A stretch of DNA of 64,000 nt. It comes from Herminiimonas sp. KBW02 (GTDB taxonomy: Bacteria > Pseudomonadota > Gammaproteobacteria > Burkholderiales > Burkholderiaceae_D). The position numbers and the translations under genes were made by a program. Shown here in pieces: positions 36,701 through 46,317 of this stretch. The stretch is from contig NZ_QAJP01000007.1 of the NCBI RefSeq assembly GCF_003852535.1, forward strand, positions 211,013 to 275,012. The letters run 5' to 3'. Position 1 is the stretch's first letter; every line of letters begins with the position of its first letter. The notes under the pieces are model-generated. The model did not search any database, was not told where the DNA came from, and worked only from the letters and a program-made list of their open reading frames with translations.

Positions 36701-38431
36701 ATGAATATCTTGAATGTAAAAATTGGTGCTCGCCTGGCGCTGGGCTTTGGAACGATATTCATCCTGATGGCAACGCTGATCGTATTGGCCTTGCTGCGAT
36801 TTAACAGCATAGGCGAAATTAATCATCAACTGGTTGATAGCGACTGGGTCAAGGCCGAGGCAGCGGCGACTATCGATAGCACTACACGCGCCAATGCTCG
36901 TCGCAATATGGAGTTGCTGGTGGAGACGGATGCGGCCAAGGTGGCTGCGCTGTATGCTGAGATAGCGAAGAACAAGAAGACCATTGATGAAGCGGTAGTG
37001 GTGCTGGATAAGCTGGTGTATACCGAGCAGGGCAAGGCGCTGATGCAGGAATTCAAGCAGGCGCGCGGCAAGTATGTGGCGTCCTTCGGCACGGTCGGGA
37101 AACTGGTGGCGGATAACCGTAAGGAAGAAGCCCGGCAAATGATGCTGGCCGAAACCTTGCCTGCGCTGGATGTCGTACAAGGCATCGTGGCGCGCCTGAG
37201 CGCGGTGCAAAAGAAAATGGTGGAAGAACGCGGTGCTGTTGCCACTGGTCATATCGACGCTGCAATCCAGATGATGATGGTGCTGGGAGCGCTGGCTGCC
37301 GTCGGTGGTATTGCACTCGCTTACTGGATCACGCATTCAATTACCAGGCCACTGGATGAGGCCGTGAAGATCGCGCAGACCGTGGCCGCCGGTGATCTGA
37401 CCAGTGTCATCGAAACCAAATACAAGGATGAAACCGGACAGTTGCTGCAGGCGCTGAAAAATATGAATACCAGCCTGATACGCATAGTCGGTGAAGTACG
37501 GCATAGCACGGAAGCGATAGCGATTGCTTCCACGCAAATTGCCAGCGGCAATATGGATCTGTCGTCGCGTACCGAAGAGCAAGCCAGTTCACTTGAGGAA
37601 ACTGCTTCATCGATGGAAGAACTGACCGGGACCGTGCGGCAGAATGCAGACAATGCAAGGCAGGCTAATCAACTGGCATTGACTGCATCATCGGTGGCGA
37701 TCAAGGGCGGCGACGTGGTGTCGCAGGTGGTGGATACCATGGGGTCCATCAATGACTCCGCGAAGAAGATCGCCGACATCATCGGCGTTATCGACGGCAT
37801 TGCATTCCAGACCAATATCCTGGCACTGAATGCAGCGGTCGAAGCAGCACGTGCCGGTGAGCAGGGACGCGGCTTCGCGGTGGTGGCGGGCGAGGTGCGC
37901 AATCTGGCGCAGCGTTCGGCGGCGGCAGCCAAGGAAATCAAAAACCTGATTGGTGATTCGGTGCAAAAGGTCAATGCCGGTTCACGCCTGGTGGACGATG
38001 CCGGTAGCACGATGCAGGAAGTCGTCGCCAGTGTGCGCCGTGTGACGGACATCATGGGTGAAATCACGGCGGCCAGCCAGGAGCAAACTACCGGTATCGA
38101 GCAGATTAATCAGGCTGTGATGCAGATGGATTCCGTGACCCAGCAAAATGCCGCATTGGTCGAACAAGCGGCAGCCGCTGCTGCGTCTCTGCAGCATCAG
38201 GCCGGTAGCCTGGCGCAGGTGGTCGGTGTATTCAAACTGCATCACAGCGACGTTCAGCACGCTTTGCCAGCCACAGCGGTGCCTGTAACAGCGAAGGCTA
38301 GCGTATCGGTATTGCCGCAGAAGGCGGCGCCGACACAAATCGCAAGCAAAGCGGCCGCGCCAGCCAGACAGGAGAAGCAGGAAAAACGCGCCGAGCTGGC
38401 AGTGGTCGGCGATGAATGGGAACAGTTTTAA
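36701..38431 (+). CDS. Methyl-accepting chemotaxis protein (Tsr/Tar-like)
   Basis: 576 residues. TM1 (about 10-30), a periplasmic four-helix-bundle type region (30-190), TM2 (about 190-212), HAMP (213-265) and a long methyl-accepting coiled coil with the hairpin tip [20 protein letters not shown] and [19 protein letters not shown]. The far C-terminus ends DEWEQF, a W-x-x-F type pentapeptide that tethers CheR/CheB. It should sense a ligand in the periplasm and signal through CheA/CheW, encoded elsewhere. Start at 36701 is set by AGGGA 8-12 bp upstream. First gene of the accessory block after xseA. Confidence 0.94.
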   Translation: MNILNVKIGARLALGFGTIFILMATLIVLALLRFNSIGEINHQLVDSDWVKAEAAATIDSTTRANARRNMELLVETDAAKVAALYAEIAKNKKTIDEAVVVLDKLVYTEQGKALMQEFKQARGKYVASFGTVGKLVADNRKEEARQMMLAETLPALDVVQGIVARLSAVQKKMVEERGAVATGHIDAAIQMMMVLGALAAVGGIALAYWITHSITRPLDEAVKIAQTVAAGDLTSVIETKYKDETGQLLQALKNMNTSLIRIVGEVRHSTEAIAIASTQIASGNMDLSSRTEEQASSLEETASSMEELTGTVRQNADNARQANQLALTASSVAIKGGDVVSQVVDTMGSINDSAKKIADIIGVIDGIAFQTNILALNAAVEAARAGEQGRGFAVVAGEVRNLAQRSAAAAKEIKNLIGDSVQKVNAGSRLVDDAGSTMQEVVASVRRVTDIMGEITAASQEQTTGIEQINQAVMQMDSVTQQNAALVEQAAAAAASLQHQAGSLAQVVGVFKLHHSDVQHALPATAVPVTAKASVSVLPQKAAPTQIASKAAAPARQEKQEKRAELAVVGDEWEQF

Positions 38432-38461
38432 GGGGGAGGGGCCGGGATGTTTCCGGCCTTT

Positions 38462-39349
38462 TTAAATCTTCAGGTTATGACGCGTGTAAACATTCTTCAC
38501 GCCTTCAACGATCAATAACAAGACTGCAATCCAGATCGGAATATAGGTCAGCCACTGCGGGCCATCGATGGTTTCGCCGAGCAGCAGTGCAACCACAACC
38601 AGCAATACAGGCTCGACGTAACCGAGCAGACCAAACAGGCTGAGGCTCAGGGTCTGGCTGGCGATCATGTAAAACAGCAGGGCGAACGCACTGATGACAC
38701 CGAGTATCGGGATCAGCGCATACAGCCGCGGATAATCGCTCAGCGATGCGATGCCGACATCACCGGCGTAGACAAACCACAAACCTGCCGGCAGCAGAAA
38801 GATCATGTCAAACCAGAGTCCGCCGATATTGTTGGAACCCAACCGGCGACGCAGCACGAAGTACACCGGATAGCCGAGTGCGACCACCATGGTTTCCCAT
38901 GACAGGCTGCCGACATTGAGCAGTTCGTTGGCGACACCGACGGCAGCACACATGGCAGCCAGATTTTGCAGGCGCGACAAGCGCTCCTTGTAAATGATGC
39001 GACCCGTCATCAGCATCGTCAGCGGCAGCAGGAAGTAGCCGAGCGATACGTTCAGCGCACGGCCATGCAGCGGTGCCCACATGAATAACCACAGTTGCAC
39101 GCCGAGGAAGGCGGAAGTCGCCAGTGCACCGATGATCAGGGTCGGGTTTTGTCGCATCCGGTGCAACAGATTCAGGACCAGGCCTTGTTGTCGGCGCGAC
39201 CAGATGAAAAGCGTCAGGAACGGGAAGGTCAGCAGCGTACGCCAGCCGAAAATTTCCTCACCATTCAGCGGCGTCAGTAAGGTCGAATAAAAATAAAGGA
39301 CCGCAAACAGGACGGAGCTGGTGACGGAAAACGTAATACCTTTGGACAC
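38462..39349 (-). CDS. rarD: RarD-type EamA/DMT transporter
   Basis: 295 residues, ten predicted membrane helices. SVLFAVLYFYSTLLTPLNGEEIFGWRTLLTFP is the RarD N-terminus and GYFLLPLTMLMTGRIIYKERLSRLQ is the central conserved segment. GYVEPVLLVVVALLLGETI is the second repeat's signature. RarD proteins belong to the drug/metabolite transporter superfamily; substrate is unknown. ATG at 39349. Converges on the chemoreceptor gene with 30 bp between stops. Confidence 0.9.
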   Translation of the reverse strand: MSKGITFSVTSSVLFAVLYFYSTLLTPLNGEEIFGWRTLLTFPFLTLFIWSRRQQGLVLNLLHRMRQNPTLIIGALATSAFLGVQLWLFMWAPLHGRALNVSLGYFLLPLTMLMTGRIIYKERLSRLQNLAAMCAAVGVANELLNVGSLSWETMVVALGYPVYFVLRRRLGSNNIGGLWFDMIFLLPAGLWFVYAGDVGIASLSDYPRLYALIPILGVISAFALLFYMIASQTLSLSLFGLLGYVEPVLLVVVALLLGETIDGPQWLTYIPIWIAVLLLIVEGVKNVYTRHNLKI

Positions 39350-39397
39350 TGAGACTCCGGATAGATGGTTCTTATAAATTGTTATGGTTTGCTATAG

Positions 39398-39745
39398 TGG
39401 ACTGCTTGATTGCGCGGCTAGTATAAAGACTTTCTTTTGTTAGGGTTATCAGCCCTTTCCCTAATTGCAGCGATTCAGTATCAATTTTGGCTGGTGGCCG
39501 GATATGCACGGTATTTGGCCGGATATCGCCTATCCGTCGTCCAGTGCCGCCCAGCCCCCGGCTTCACATGCCCAACTTAATGCTTTATGATGAGCGAGGC
39601 AATGCGGGAAGGATATGTTCCCAGAGACATACAGCCGCGCACTGAAGACGGGAAGACATGACAGAGGTGGGCTGCTGAATATTGTTTCCGGCACCCAGCA
39701 TCACACATACAGCAGGCTTCCAGATATGGAAGCCGTTTTATTTTG
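39398..39745 (+). ncRNA. Candidate structured small RNA or attenuated leader upstream of the AAA+ ATPase gene
   Basis: Inside a 500-bp gap with no ORF. A plausible promoter (TGGACT 39398-39403, 18-bp spacer, TATAAA 39422-39427) and a clear intrinsic terminator (39715-39745) bracket about 310 nt. Internal hairpins include GGGAA/TTCCC (39606-39622), and CTGCTG/CAGCAG (39672-39677 with 39710-39715), which shares its last base with the terminator stem. The ATPase gene starts 110 bp beyond the terminator. No RNase P, tmRNA, SRP or known riboswitch motif is recognised. Whether it is free sRNA or a leader is open. Confidence 0.35.
39715..39745 (+). terminator. Intrinsic terminator with no upstream coding gene
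   Basis: Perfect 8-bp stem GGCTTCCA/TGGAAGCC (39715-39722 with 39727-39734), GATA loop, followed by GTTTTATTTTG. The nearest upstream coding sequence on this strand ends 1.3 kb away with an opposing gene between, so it must terminate something else. Confidence 0.7.
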
Positions 39746-39854
39746 TAATGTTGCATTGCACACTGAATATCTGTTTTTTGGTTTTCTGCCTTGATTACGC
39801 CCGCAAGTTAGGGGCATTTACCTGTGCCGAGCACGAAATTAGCAGGGAGTTGTG

Positions 39855-41480
39855 ATGGATTTTGAAATACCGGAATCGATGGTAAATGTGCTGTTGGAGA
39901 TGATCGAGTCCGAGTCTCCGCTGGCCAAGCGTCTTTCCGAACATGGCGTCTGCCATGGCCGCATGATAGTCAACAGCAAACTGTTCGACGCGAAAGCGAT
40001 GAACACGCTGTATAGCCTGTGCAAGGCGCAGGACGACCGTGCGTTGATGTTCCAGATGCTCGCACTGGACAACATCCTGGGCGCGCCGCAGGCACGCAAG
40101 ATTCCCGACCTCGACAAACTGGTACCCGGCCTCGCCGTGTACTTCTCGCGCGATGTGATAGATGGCTGGCTGTATAAGCGCAACAAGGACGGCGTCCTGT
40201 TGCCATGGCTGATCCATCGCCTGCGCCATGTGGTGCCGGACCAGGGCGCACCATACGTGGTGATCGATCTGATCGCCAACACCATGCAGGCGGCCGGACG
40301 CGAAGAGTCGTCCGACCTGCGCATGCGTCGTGCCGGTATGACCAATGCGATTGTCATCAACTCGCACGATATCGCCAATCGCACGATTCCTGAACTGCTG
40401 ACCGAGCTTGGCTATTTCAAGGAATGCCCGGAATTCAAGCAAGAATACGAAGTGCAAGCCAAGCGCTTCCTGAAATACCAGCGCCAGTTCGGCAAGCAAT
40501 TCATTGCACGCAATGCTGCGTTCACGATGGATGAAAAATTCCGCATCGGCATGCTGCCTTTCAAGGCCGGCACGACTGCGAAATGCGTGAACGATGAAGA
40601 AATCCTGGACCGTCGCTTCGAGATGATGACCGACGCGGAATTCTGGCGTCAGAATGGTTTCGAGCAGGGCTTTGAAAAGATACCGCTGCATTGCTATGTG
40701 CATCTGTTCCATCTGGAACTGCACCAGAATATCTGGGTGCACGTACAAAACCTGAGTTCCTACGAATACAAGCCGGAACTGCGCGAAAAGCTGATCCTGC
40801 CGGTCCAGCATCGTGAGCTGATCGATATCCTGACCGCCGACATGAATGTCCTGATGGAAGATATCGTTGAGGGCAAGTCGGGCGGCACGACCATCCTGTG
40901 CAAGGGTGCACCTGGTTTGGGTAAAACCCTGACTGCCGAAGTGTATTCGGAAGTGGTGGGTAAGCCGTTGTACCGTGTGCATTCCGGCCAGTTGGGCATT
41001 ACCGCCGCGTCGGTAGAGCAAAACCTGTCGGAAATCCTGCGTCGCGCTGCGCGCTGGGATGCGATCCTGCTGCTGGATGAAGCCGACGTTTACATCCGTT
41101 GCCGTGACAATGATTTGCAACACAATGCCATCGTTGCTGAGTTCCTGCGTACGCTGGAATACTTCAAGGGCTTGTTGTTCATGACGACCAACCGGGTTGG
41201 TGATGTGGATGACGCAATCCTGTCGCGTTGCATAGCCACCATCAAGTACGAAGTGCCGCCCAAGGAAGATGCGATGCGTTTGTGGAAATCGCTGTCTACG
41301 CAGTTCCATGCCGACTTGTCGGATGAGTTGGTCGATACGCTGAGCAATATCTACGCGAAGTGCAGCGGCCGCGATATTAAGGAATTGCTGAAGCTGACGT
41401 CCAAGTACTGCAAGAGCAAGCAGATACCATTCTCTGAAGAAGCCTTCAGACAATGTGCGGTATTCCGCGGTATTCAGTGA
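39855..41480 (+). CDS. Orphan AAA+ ATPase with uncharacterised N-terminal region
   Basis: 541 residues. The C-terminal half is an AAA+ module: Walker A GAPGLGKT (from residue 351), Walker B AILLLDEADV, sensor-1 LLFMTTNRV, and Arg in AILSRCIATI. The N-terminal 340 residues are helical and polar and match no domain I know. A membrane segment is absent. ATG at 39855 with GGGAG five bases upstream is preferred to the overlapping GTG at 39852. A 566-aa antisense frame over the same bases is a shadow. A terminator follows directly. Neighbours give no functional hint; an unfoldase or remodelling role is a guess from the fold. Confidence 0.82.
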   Translation: MDFEIPESMVNVLLEMIESESPLAKRLSEHGVCHGRMIVNSKLFDAKAMNTLYSLCKAQDDRALMFQMLALDNILGAPQARKIPDLDKLVPGLAVYFSRDVIDGWLYKRNKDGVLLPWLIHRLRHVVPDQGAPYVVIDLIANTMQAAGREESSDLRMRRAGMTNAIVINSHDIANRTIPELLTELGYFKECPEFKQEYEVQAKRFLKYQRQFGKQFIARNAAFTMDEKFRIGMLPFKAGTTAKCVNDEEILDRRFEMMTDAEFWRQNGFEQGFEKIPLHCYVHLFHLELHQNIWVHVQNLSSYEYKPELREKLILPVQHRELIDILTADMNVLMEDIVEGKSGGTTILCKGAPGLGKTLTAEVYSEVVGKPLYRVHSGQLGITAASVEQNLSEILRRAARWDAILLLDEADVYIRCRDNDLQHNAIVAEFLRTLEYFKGLLFMTTNRVGDVDDAILSRCIATIKYEVPPKEDAMRLWKSLSTQFHADLSDELVDTLSNIYAKCSGRDIKELLKLTSKYCKSKQIPFSEEAFRQCAVFRGIQ

Positions 41481-41496
41481 AATAAAGAGGGACATT

Positions 41497-41536
41497 AAAA
41501 AACGCCCGGCATCCTTTAAAGATGCCGGGCGTTTTT
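41497..41536. terminator. Bidirectional intrinsic terminator between AAA+ gene and nitrilase gene
   Basis: Long perfect stem (41498-41513 with 41521-41536) with A-tract on the left and T-tract on the right, placed between convergent genes. Confidence 0.88.
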
Positions 41537-41550
41537 ATTTTTATCTTGCT

Positions 41551-43254
41551 TCAGGCTGCCAGTTCCTGTGCGGCTGCGGTGGTGTTGGCAGTAATAGGTT
41601 TATAGCTGGCGACGATACGATTGCGCAGCATATTCACTTTCGGGATCATGAATTTCTGGCGGCTCAGTGCCAGGTTCATGAAGCCCGGCATTACTGCACC
41701 GTGGCGATTGGTAGCAGGCGCAACGACATCCAGATTCCATAGCGGGAATCCATTCGGCGGCACGATGAAGGAGCCACCCGGATACGGCGCATCACTGCGG
41801 TTGGCGGCAATCAGGAAGATGCGATTGTCTTCCGCCTTGGGAACCGTGAGCAGCGCGCGGTCTTGCGGGCGACGCCATGCGCTGCACCAGGCGATCATGT
41901 CTGCACCTTGCAGTGTTAGTACCCGAGTCGCTTCCGGGAACATACCGTCATAACCGAGGATGACGCCGAGTCGGCCAAACGGGGTATCGAAGACCGGCAA
42001 GGCGCTACCGGCGACACACCATGATTTCATTTCAGGTTCGACATGGCATTGCTGGTAGCGACCTATCAGTTCGCCATCCGGCCCGATGACGACAGCTGTC
42101 GATGCAATCTTGTCCTGACGTTTTTCCAGTAAGGGCAGCACGATGACGCAAGCATATTGCTTGGCGATGGCGGCGACGCGCTGGATAGTGGCTTCACTCT
42201 GGCTGGCGGCAACGTGTGCTTCGGCCAGGCTGGGCAGCCAGCTGGACGAAGCGAAGAATTGCGGCAAGACGATGACTTTGACGCCGAGCTTGGCGGTGTG
42301 ATCTATCATTTCGTAGGCGTCGTGCAAGCTGTCGGCCGCGCTGGTGGCGTGGATTTGTACCGCTGCCGCCTTCGCCACACTTTGTTCCGGTACCAGCGGC
42401 TGTGCGAGTATCGCTGCCAGTGGGGTATCGCTGACCGGCTTGCCTATGATGCCGTACAGGTCAGGGCGACGATCCAGCACGCGATCACCTTCATGGTGCC
42501 ATGCTTTGTTCTGCGCCTTGCTGGTATCGATTTCAGCTGTCACCACGCCGTGTGTGTCGTACGGGATTTTGGCAACGACTTCTCCGCCGGGCGCGACTAT
42601 CATGCTGCCGCCCGGATAGTAGATGCTGCGTTCCACACCAGCCTTGGTGGCGGCAACAAACCAGACGCCGTTTTCATAAGCACGCGCCGGGACCCACATA
42701 TCGGCCTGGTCCATCGCAAAGAAGTTGGCCATGTCGACGATGACTTCTGCACCTTGCAGTGCCAGGTTGCGTGTGATCTCCGGAATGCGACCATCGAAGC
42801 AGATCAGCAGGCCTATGCGGCCCAGTTCGGTATCGACCACCGGGCAGCCGTTCTCACCGAGCTCGAACCAGTTCTGGTCATGTGTGGCGAGGAATTGCTT
42901 GTGGTAGTGGACGATGATGTCGCCTTTCGGGTTCAGCAGCAAACCGGTATTGAAGATTTTGTTTTTCTCTTCATTCATTTCGGTAAAGCCGCTGGCGATG
43001 AAGATGTTGTGTTCGCGACACAGGTCAGCCATCGCTTGCACAAAGCGGCCATCGACGGTTTCTGCCAGCTCGGCACAGTGTTCGGCAGAGTCGAACAGGT
43101 AGCCGGTATTCATGCATTCAGGGAAGACCACCAGGCGTGCGCCCTGGCGCACTGCTTCTTCGGTGTAACGGCGCAAGAGACCGATGTTGATATCGAGATC
43201 GCCGAGTTCGGCCAGGGTTTGTACGACTGCTGCGCGGAATGGTGCTGTTGCCAT
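41551..43254 (-). CDS. Tandem nitrilase-superfamily protein: active N-terminal domain fused to a catalytically dead one
   Basis: 567 residues with two carbon-nitrogen hydrolase domains. Domain 1 (about 5-275) has the full triad: E46 (FPECMNTGY), K119 (HYHKQF) and C152 (LLICFDGRIPE). Domain 2 (about 293-545) keeps the fold and even the DGMFPE motif, but the triad positions read Q332 (LPQFFAS), Q402 (YQQCHV) and G434 (ILGYDG). So domain 1 should hydrolyse an amide, nitrile or carbamoyl bond, while domain 2 may be structural or regulatory. Last gene of a leftward operon with an NitT/TauT-type ABC importer, controlled by a sigma54 promoter. Substrate unknown; no signal peptide. Confidence 0.9.
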   Translation of the reverse strand: MATAPFRAAVVQTLAELGDLDINIGLLRRYTEEAVRQGARLVVFPECMNTGYLFDSAEHCAELAETVDGRFVQAMADLCREHNIFIASGFTEMNEEKNKIFNTGLLLNPKGDIIVHYHKQFLATHDQNWFELGENGCPVVDTELGRIGLLICFDGRIPEITRNLALQGAEVIVDMANFFAMDQADMWVPARAYENGVWFVAATKAGVERSIYYPGGSMIVAPGGEVVAKIPYDTHGVVTAEIDTSKAQNKAWHHEGDRVLDRRPDLYGIIGKPVSDTPLAAILAQPLVPEQSVAKAAAVQIHATSAADSLHDAYEMIDHTAKLGVKVIVLPQFFASSSWLPSLAEAHVAASQSEATIQRVAAIAKQYACVIVLPLLEKRQDKIASTAVVIGPDGELIGRYQQCHVEPEMKSWCVAGSALPVFDTPFGRLGVILGYDGMFPEATRVLTLQGADMIAWCSAWRRPQDRALLTVPKAEDNRIFLIAANRSDAPYPGGSFIVPPNGFPLWNLDVVAPATNRHGAVMPGFMNLALSRQKFMIPKVNMLRNRIVASYKPITANTTAAAQELAA

Positions 43255-43410
43255 GATGTTGCTCCTTCAGAAAATTTAATTAATGCAGCGGCCCGGCGAG
43301 GGCCTGGCCATCGCTGCTTGTTGCGTGTGGTGTTTGCCCCGGAAGTGGGGCGGCAAGGGGTGGAAAAGGGCAAGAGGCGGCGCCGGGATCGGCGCTTGCC
43401 TTAGCCTGGT

Positions 43411-44394
43411 TTATTTAAAGTCGCTGGGCTTCAACATGATTTTTTGTATGTCCATGTGTTCTTTCAGCACACCTTCTTTTTCAAATACATTGACCAGCGC
43501 CTGATACGATTTCACATCGTTCGCAGTCAAATCCTTGTTGGCGCGCAGATAAGGTTGCGCGACGTATTGCACCTGGTCAGGCTGGATCGCGGTGTACTTG
43601 GCGATGATGGGACGGTATTTGTCGAAGTTTTCATTCGCCATCCTGGTTGCCTGGTCCAGCACGGCGACCACTTTCTTTGCGACTTCCGGACGTTCCTTCA
43701 TGAACTTGGTAGAGAGTACCGAGACACCGGAATAAAACGGATCAGCGATGAAGGTAGCAACCGGATTGGTCATCGCACGTCGCGCTTCTTTCGAGGCGAC
43801 GGCGATCGAACCTACCGGTTCCAGTGACAGCGTCGCATCGACGGTACCGGCAACCACGGATGGGATGTGCATAGGCACGGCGATTTCATTGATGCGTACA
43901 TCCTTGTCCGGGTCCAGGCCGTTTTGACGCAAGATGTAGCGCGTGATGGTTTTCCACTGGATGCCGGGCAGGGTGCCTATACTCTTGCCCTTGAGATCCT
44001 TGAACGAGGAAATGGACGATGCATTCGAGACGATCAGGCCATCATTGATCATGCTGACCTTGATGCCACCACCTTGCAGGCCAAAGACTTTGAACGTGCC
44101 CGGATAGCGCGATTCAGCCAGCGCCGTAATACCGGCTGCAGCACCCGGTGGCCCGAAGTCGGCCTGGCCGGATACCAGTGAATCGATGATCTGGTTCGGG
44201 TTCTGGAACTTGACCGAGTTGATTTCTATCCCGGCTTTTTCAAACAGCTTTTCTTCCAGCGCCACGTAGTAAGCCATGGTTTGCATGATGGGCAGCCACG
44301 ACGCAGTGACCTTTTCCATTTTTTCCTGTGCCAGTGCGAGCGATGAATTCAGCAGCAGGGTTCCGACGATAGATGCCAAGACGAACTTTTTCAT
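43411..44394 (-). CDS. NitT/TauT-family ABC transporter substrate-binding protein
   Basis: 327 residues with signal peptide (MKKFVLASIVGTLLLNSSLALA). The mature domain (SsuA/THI5/NMT1-like fold) shows ASWLPIMQTMAYYVALEEKLFEKAGIEI, VSGQADFGPPGAAAGI, the hinge segment SSFKDLKGKSIGTLPGIQ and AGTVDATLSLEP. These families bind nitrate, sulfonates, taurine or pyrimidine precursors, so the ligand cannot be read from sequence. Third gene of the operon after ATPase and permease; 156 bp separate it from the nitrilase. ATG at 44394 preceded by GGAGAATGG. Confidence 0.9.
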   Translation of the reverse strand: MKKFVLASIVGTLLLNSSLALAQEKMEKVTASWLPIMQTMAYYVALEEKLFEKAGIEINSVKFQNPNQIIDSLVSGQADFGPPGAAAGITALAESRYPGTFKVFGLQGGGIKVSMINDGLIVSNASSISSFKDLKGKSIGTLPGIQWKTITRYILRQNGLDPDKDVRINEIAVPMHIPSVVAGTVDATLSLEPVGSIAVASKEARRAMTNPVATFIADPFYSGVSVLSTKFMKERPEVAKKVVAVLDQATRMANENFDKYRPIIAKYTAIQPDQVQYVAQPYLRANKDLTANDVKSYQALVNVFEKEGVLKEHMDIQKIMLKPSDFK

Positions 44395-44420
44395 ACCATT
44401 CTCCAGAATTAAAAATTAAA

Positions 44421-45206
44421 TTAGCGACCTGCCCAATGCACTACCCATTTCTCGAGTGCGATGAATAAAAGATTGAAGCCGTAGCCGACACCGCCGGTCA
44501 TCAGGATGGATGCATACATTTGCTGCAGATCGAATACCTGCTGTGCATCGATGATGCGATGGCCCATGCCATCCATCGAGCCGATGAACATCTCGGCCAC
44601 GATGATGACGACCAGTGCCAGCGAAACCGCCATGCGCAGGCCGACAAAGGTTTGCGGCAGCGATTCAAAGAACAGCACGTCACGGAACACACGCCATTTG
44701 GAAGCGCCCATCACGCGTGCCGCGAGGATGCGTGTCTTGCGCGAGTTCATGACGCCATAGGCCACGTTGAACAGCACCACCAGCCAGGCGGAGAAGCCGG
44801 CGACTGCAATCTTGGCGAAATCGCCTATGCCAAAGATCAGCAGGAAGAGCGGGAACATCGCAGTGGCTGGCGTCGAGCGGAAGAAATCGACCAGCGATTC
44901 GATGGAGCGATAGATGCGGTCATTCGAACCGAGTGCGATCCCGGCCGGGATGCCGAACAGGGCGGCCAGGCCAAATGCATACAGTGTGCGATAGAGCGTT
45001 GCTGCCAGGTCTTTGGTCATGGAACCGGATACCAGGCTGTCCCACAAGGAGCCGAAAGTGGCGAATGGATTCGGCAGCAGCTTGTTGCTGACCCATGCCG
45101 AATCATTGGCGATCCACCAGACTGCTATTAATGCGACCGGCCCGATCAGGCTGCGTCCTACGCGCATGCTGTTGTTCACGAAGGGTGGGTATTGTGTGCT
45201 TTTCAT
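44421..45206 (-). CDS. NitT/TauT-family ABC transporter permease
   Basis: 261 residues with about six membrane helices. LPNPFATFGSLWDSL and the loop segment ARVMGASKWRVFRDVLFFESLPQTFVGLRMAVSLALVVIIVAEMF are the SsuC/TauC-type permease signature for coupling to the ATPase. The start codon overlaps the ATPase stop by 4 bp (45203-45206), so translation is coupled. It forms the membrane channel for the substrate captured by the downstream binding protein. Confidence 0.93.
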   Translation of the reverse strand: MKSTQYPPFVNNSMRVGRSLIGPVALIAVWWIANDSAWVSNKLLPNPFATFGSLWDSLVSGSMTKDLAATLYRTLYAFGLAALFGIPAGIALGSNDRIYRSIESLVDFFRSTPATAMFPLFLLIFGIGDFAKIAVAGFSAWLVVLFNVAYGVMNSRKTRILAARVMGASKWRVFRDVLFFESLPQTFVGLRMAVSLALVVIIVAEMFIGSMDGMGHRIIDAQQVFDLQQMYASILMTGGVGYGFNLLFIALEKWVVHWAGR

Positions 45207-46021
45207 TTACGCACCTCGCGTTGGAAGATGTCGAGGCAGCGCGCCTTGGTTTGTACAAAGGCTGCGCTGGAAAGGGTGGCGATATCACGCGGACGCGGCG
45301 CATCGAAGCGCACTGTGTCGGCAACACGGGTCGGGCGTTTGGTCAGCAGCAAGACGTGATCGGCGAGGTAGACCGCTTCTTCCAGATCATGCGAGACCAC
45401 GATCATGGTGACGCCGGTGGCCTGGAAAATTTCCTGCAGTTTCTCGCGTATGAACAAAGTCATTTCATAGTCGAGCGCAGAGAATGGTTCATCGAGGAAC
45501 AGCACTTCGGGATGCGGTGCCAGTGCACGCATGATGGAAATCAATTGCTGTTGGCCGCCGGAGAATTCATACGGATAACGATTCAAGTCAAACTTCACGT
45601 CGAAGGAGGCGATCAGTTCTTCGACCCGTGCGTCGCAATCGGCTTTGCTCATGCCTTTGATGACGAGCGGATATTTGATGTTGTCTATCGCGCGCATCCA
45701 CGGAAACAACGCTTCGCGGTAGTTCTGGAATACATAGCCGATGGTGGTTTGCTGCAGGGTTTTGCCGTCAAACAGGATGTCGCCGTCGTCGTACGGAATC
45801 AGGCCGGCGATCATATTGATCAGCGTCGACTTGCCGCAACCGTTGGGGCCGAAGACGCAGGTCACACGGCCTTTCGGAAAGTCGAGATTGAAATCGGAAT
45901 ACACCGGCGCGCCGCCAAATGATTTGCAGAGGCCGCGCACCGTGATGTGTGGCCGTGCAGTCGCTTCCTGTGCGGCATCGTCGCGGTAGCTGTGCATGGA
46001 GAAATCAACGACTGAATTCAT
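45203..46021 (-). CDS. NitT/TauT-family ABC transporter ATP-binding protein
   Basis: 272 residues. Walker A GPNGCGKST, Q-loop VFQNYREALFPWM, signature FSGGQQQLISIMRAL, Walker B VLFLDEPFSALD, and H-loop VVSHDLEEAVYLADHV place it in the SsuB/TauB/NrtD group. The signature QQQ is a slight variant. First gene of the operon. Start at 46021 (MNSVVDFSMH) follows AAGGAAACC; the longer frame would begin inside the sigma54 promoter region. Transcribed from the -24/-12 promoter at 46114-46128. Confidence 0.94.
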   Translation of the reverse strand: MNSVVDFSMHSYRDDAAQEATARPHITVRGLCKSFGGAPVYSDFNLDFPKGRVTCVFGPNGCGKSTLINMIAGLIPYDDGDILFDGKTLQQTTIGYVFQNYREALFPWMRAIDNIKYPLVIKGMSKADCDARVEELIASFDVKFDLNRYPYEFSGGQQQLISIMRALAPHPEVLFLDEPFSALDYEMTLFIREKLQEIFQATGVTMIVVSHDLEEAVYLADHVLLLTKRPTRVADTVRFDAPRPRDIATLSSAAFVQTKARCLDIFQREVRK

Positions 46022-46113
46022 GTTTCTGGTTTCCTTATAAAACGCTGCTAGTCCAGGCATGCAGATTTGCGTACACATTTGTCTCAACATGACATCGAGT
46101 TATGTTCCTTAAC

Positions 46114-46128
46114 GCAATTGATGTGCCA
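46114..46128 (-). promoter_or_regulatory. Sigma54 (-24/-12) promoter of the ABC transporter/nitrilase operon
   Basis: On the minus strand TGGCAC-N5-TTGC, an exact match to the sigma54 core consensus in sequence and spacing. Expected transcription start is near 46103, leaving an 80-nt leader to the ATPase ATG at 46021. Confidence 0.8.
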
Positions 46129-46317
46129 GCACGAAAAATCAGCACGTGGCGCCGGCTAAAAGCGGGTACTCGGATGCAGGTATTTAGGTGCCGTTAAACA
46201 GTGCGTCTTCATAGGAGAAATGACTGATTTTCGGCGAACTTTTAAAGCCCGGTTTCGCGCAGTCTGAAATGGATAAGAACGGAAGCATGGGCGGAGATGA
46301 CAGGGCAAATTTTCCGA

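Noticed and set aside
39598..39745. 6S RNA, RNase P RNA, tmRNA or 4.5S RNA
   Set aside because: None of the conserved motifs of these RNAs is visible; only the terminator and hairpins are supported.
39795..41495. A 566-residue open frame antisense to the AAA+ ATPase gene
   Set aside because: It mirrors codon bias of the real gene, has no ribosome site, and its product is His/Gln/Arg-rich without domains.
42157..43404. A 415-residue frame antisense to the nitrilase gene
   Set aside because: Shadow of a gene with intact catalytic motifs.
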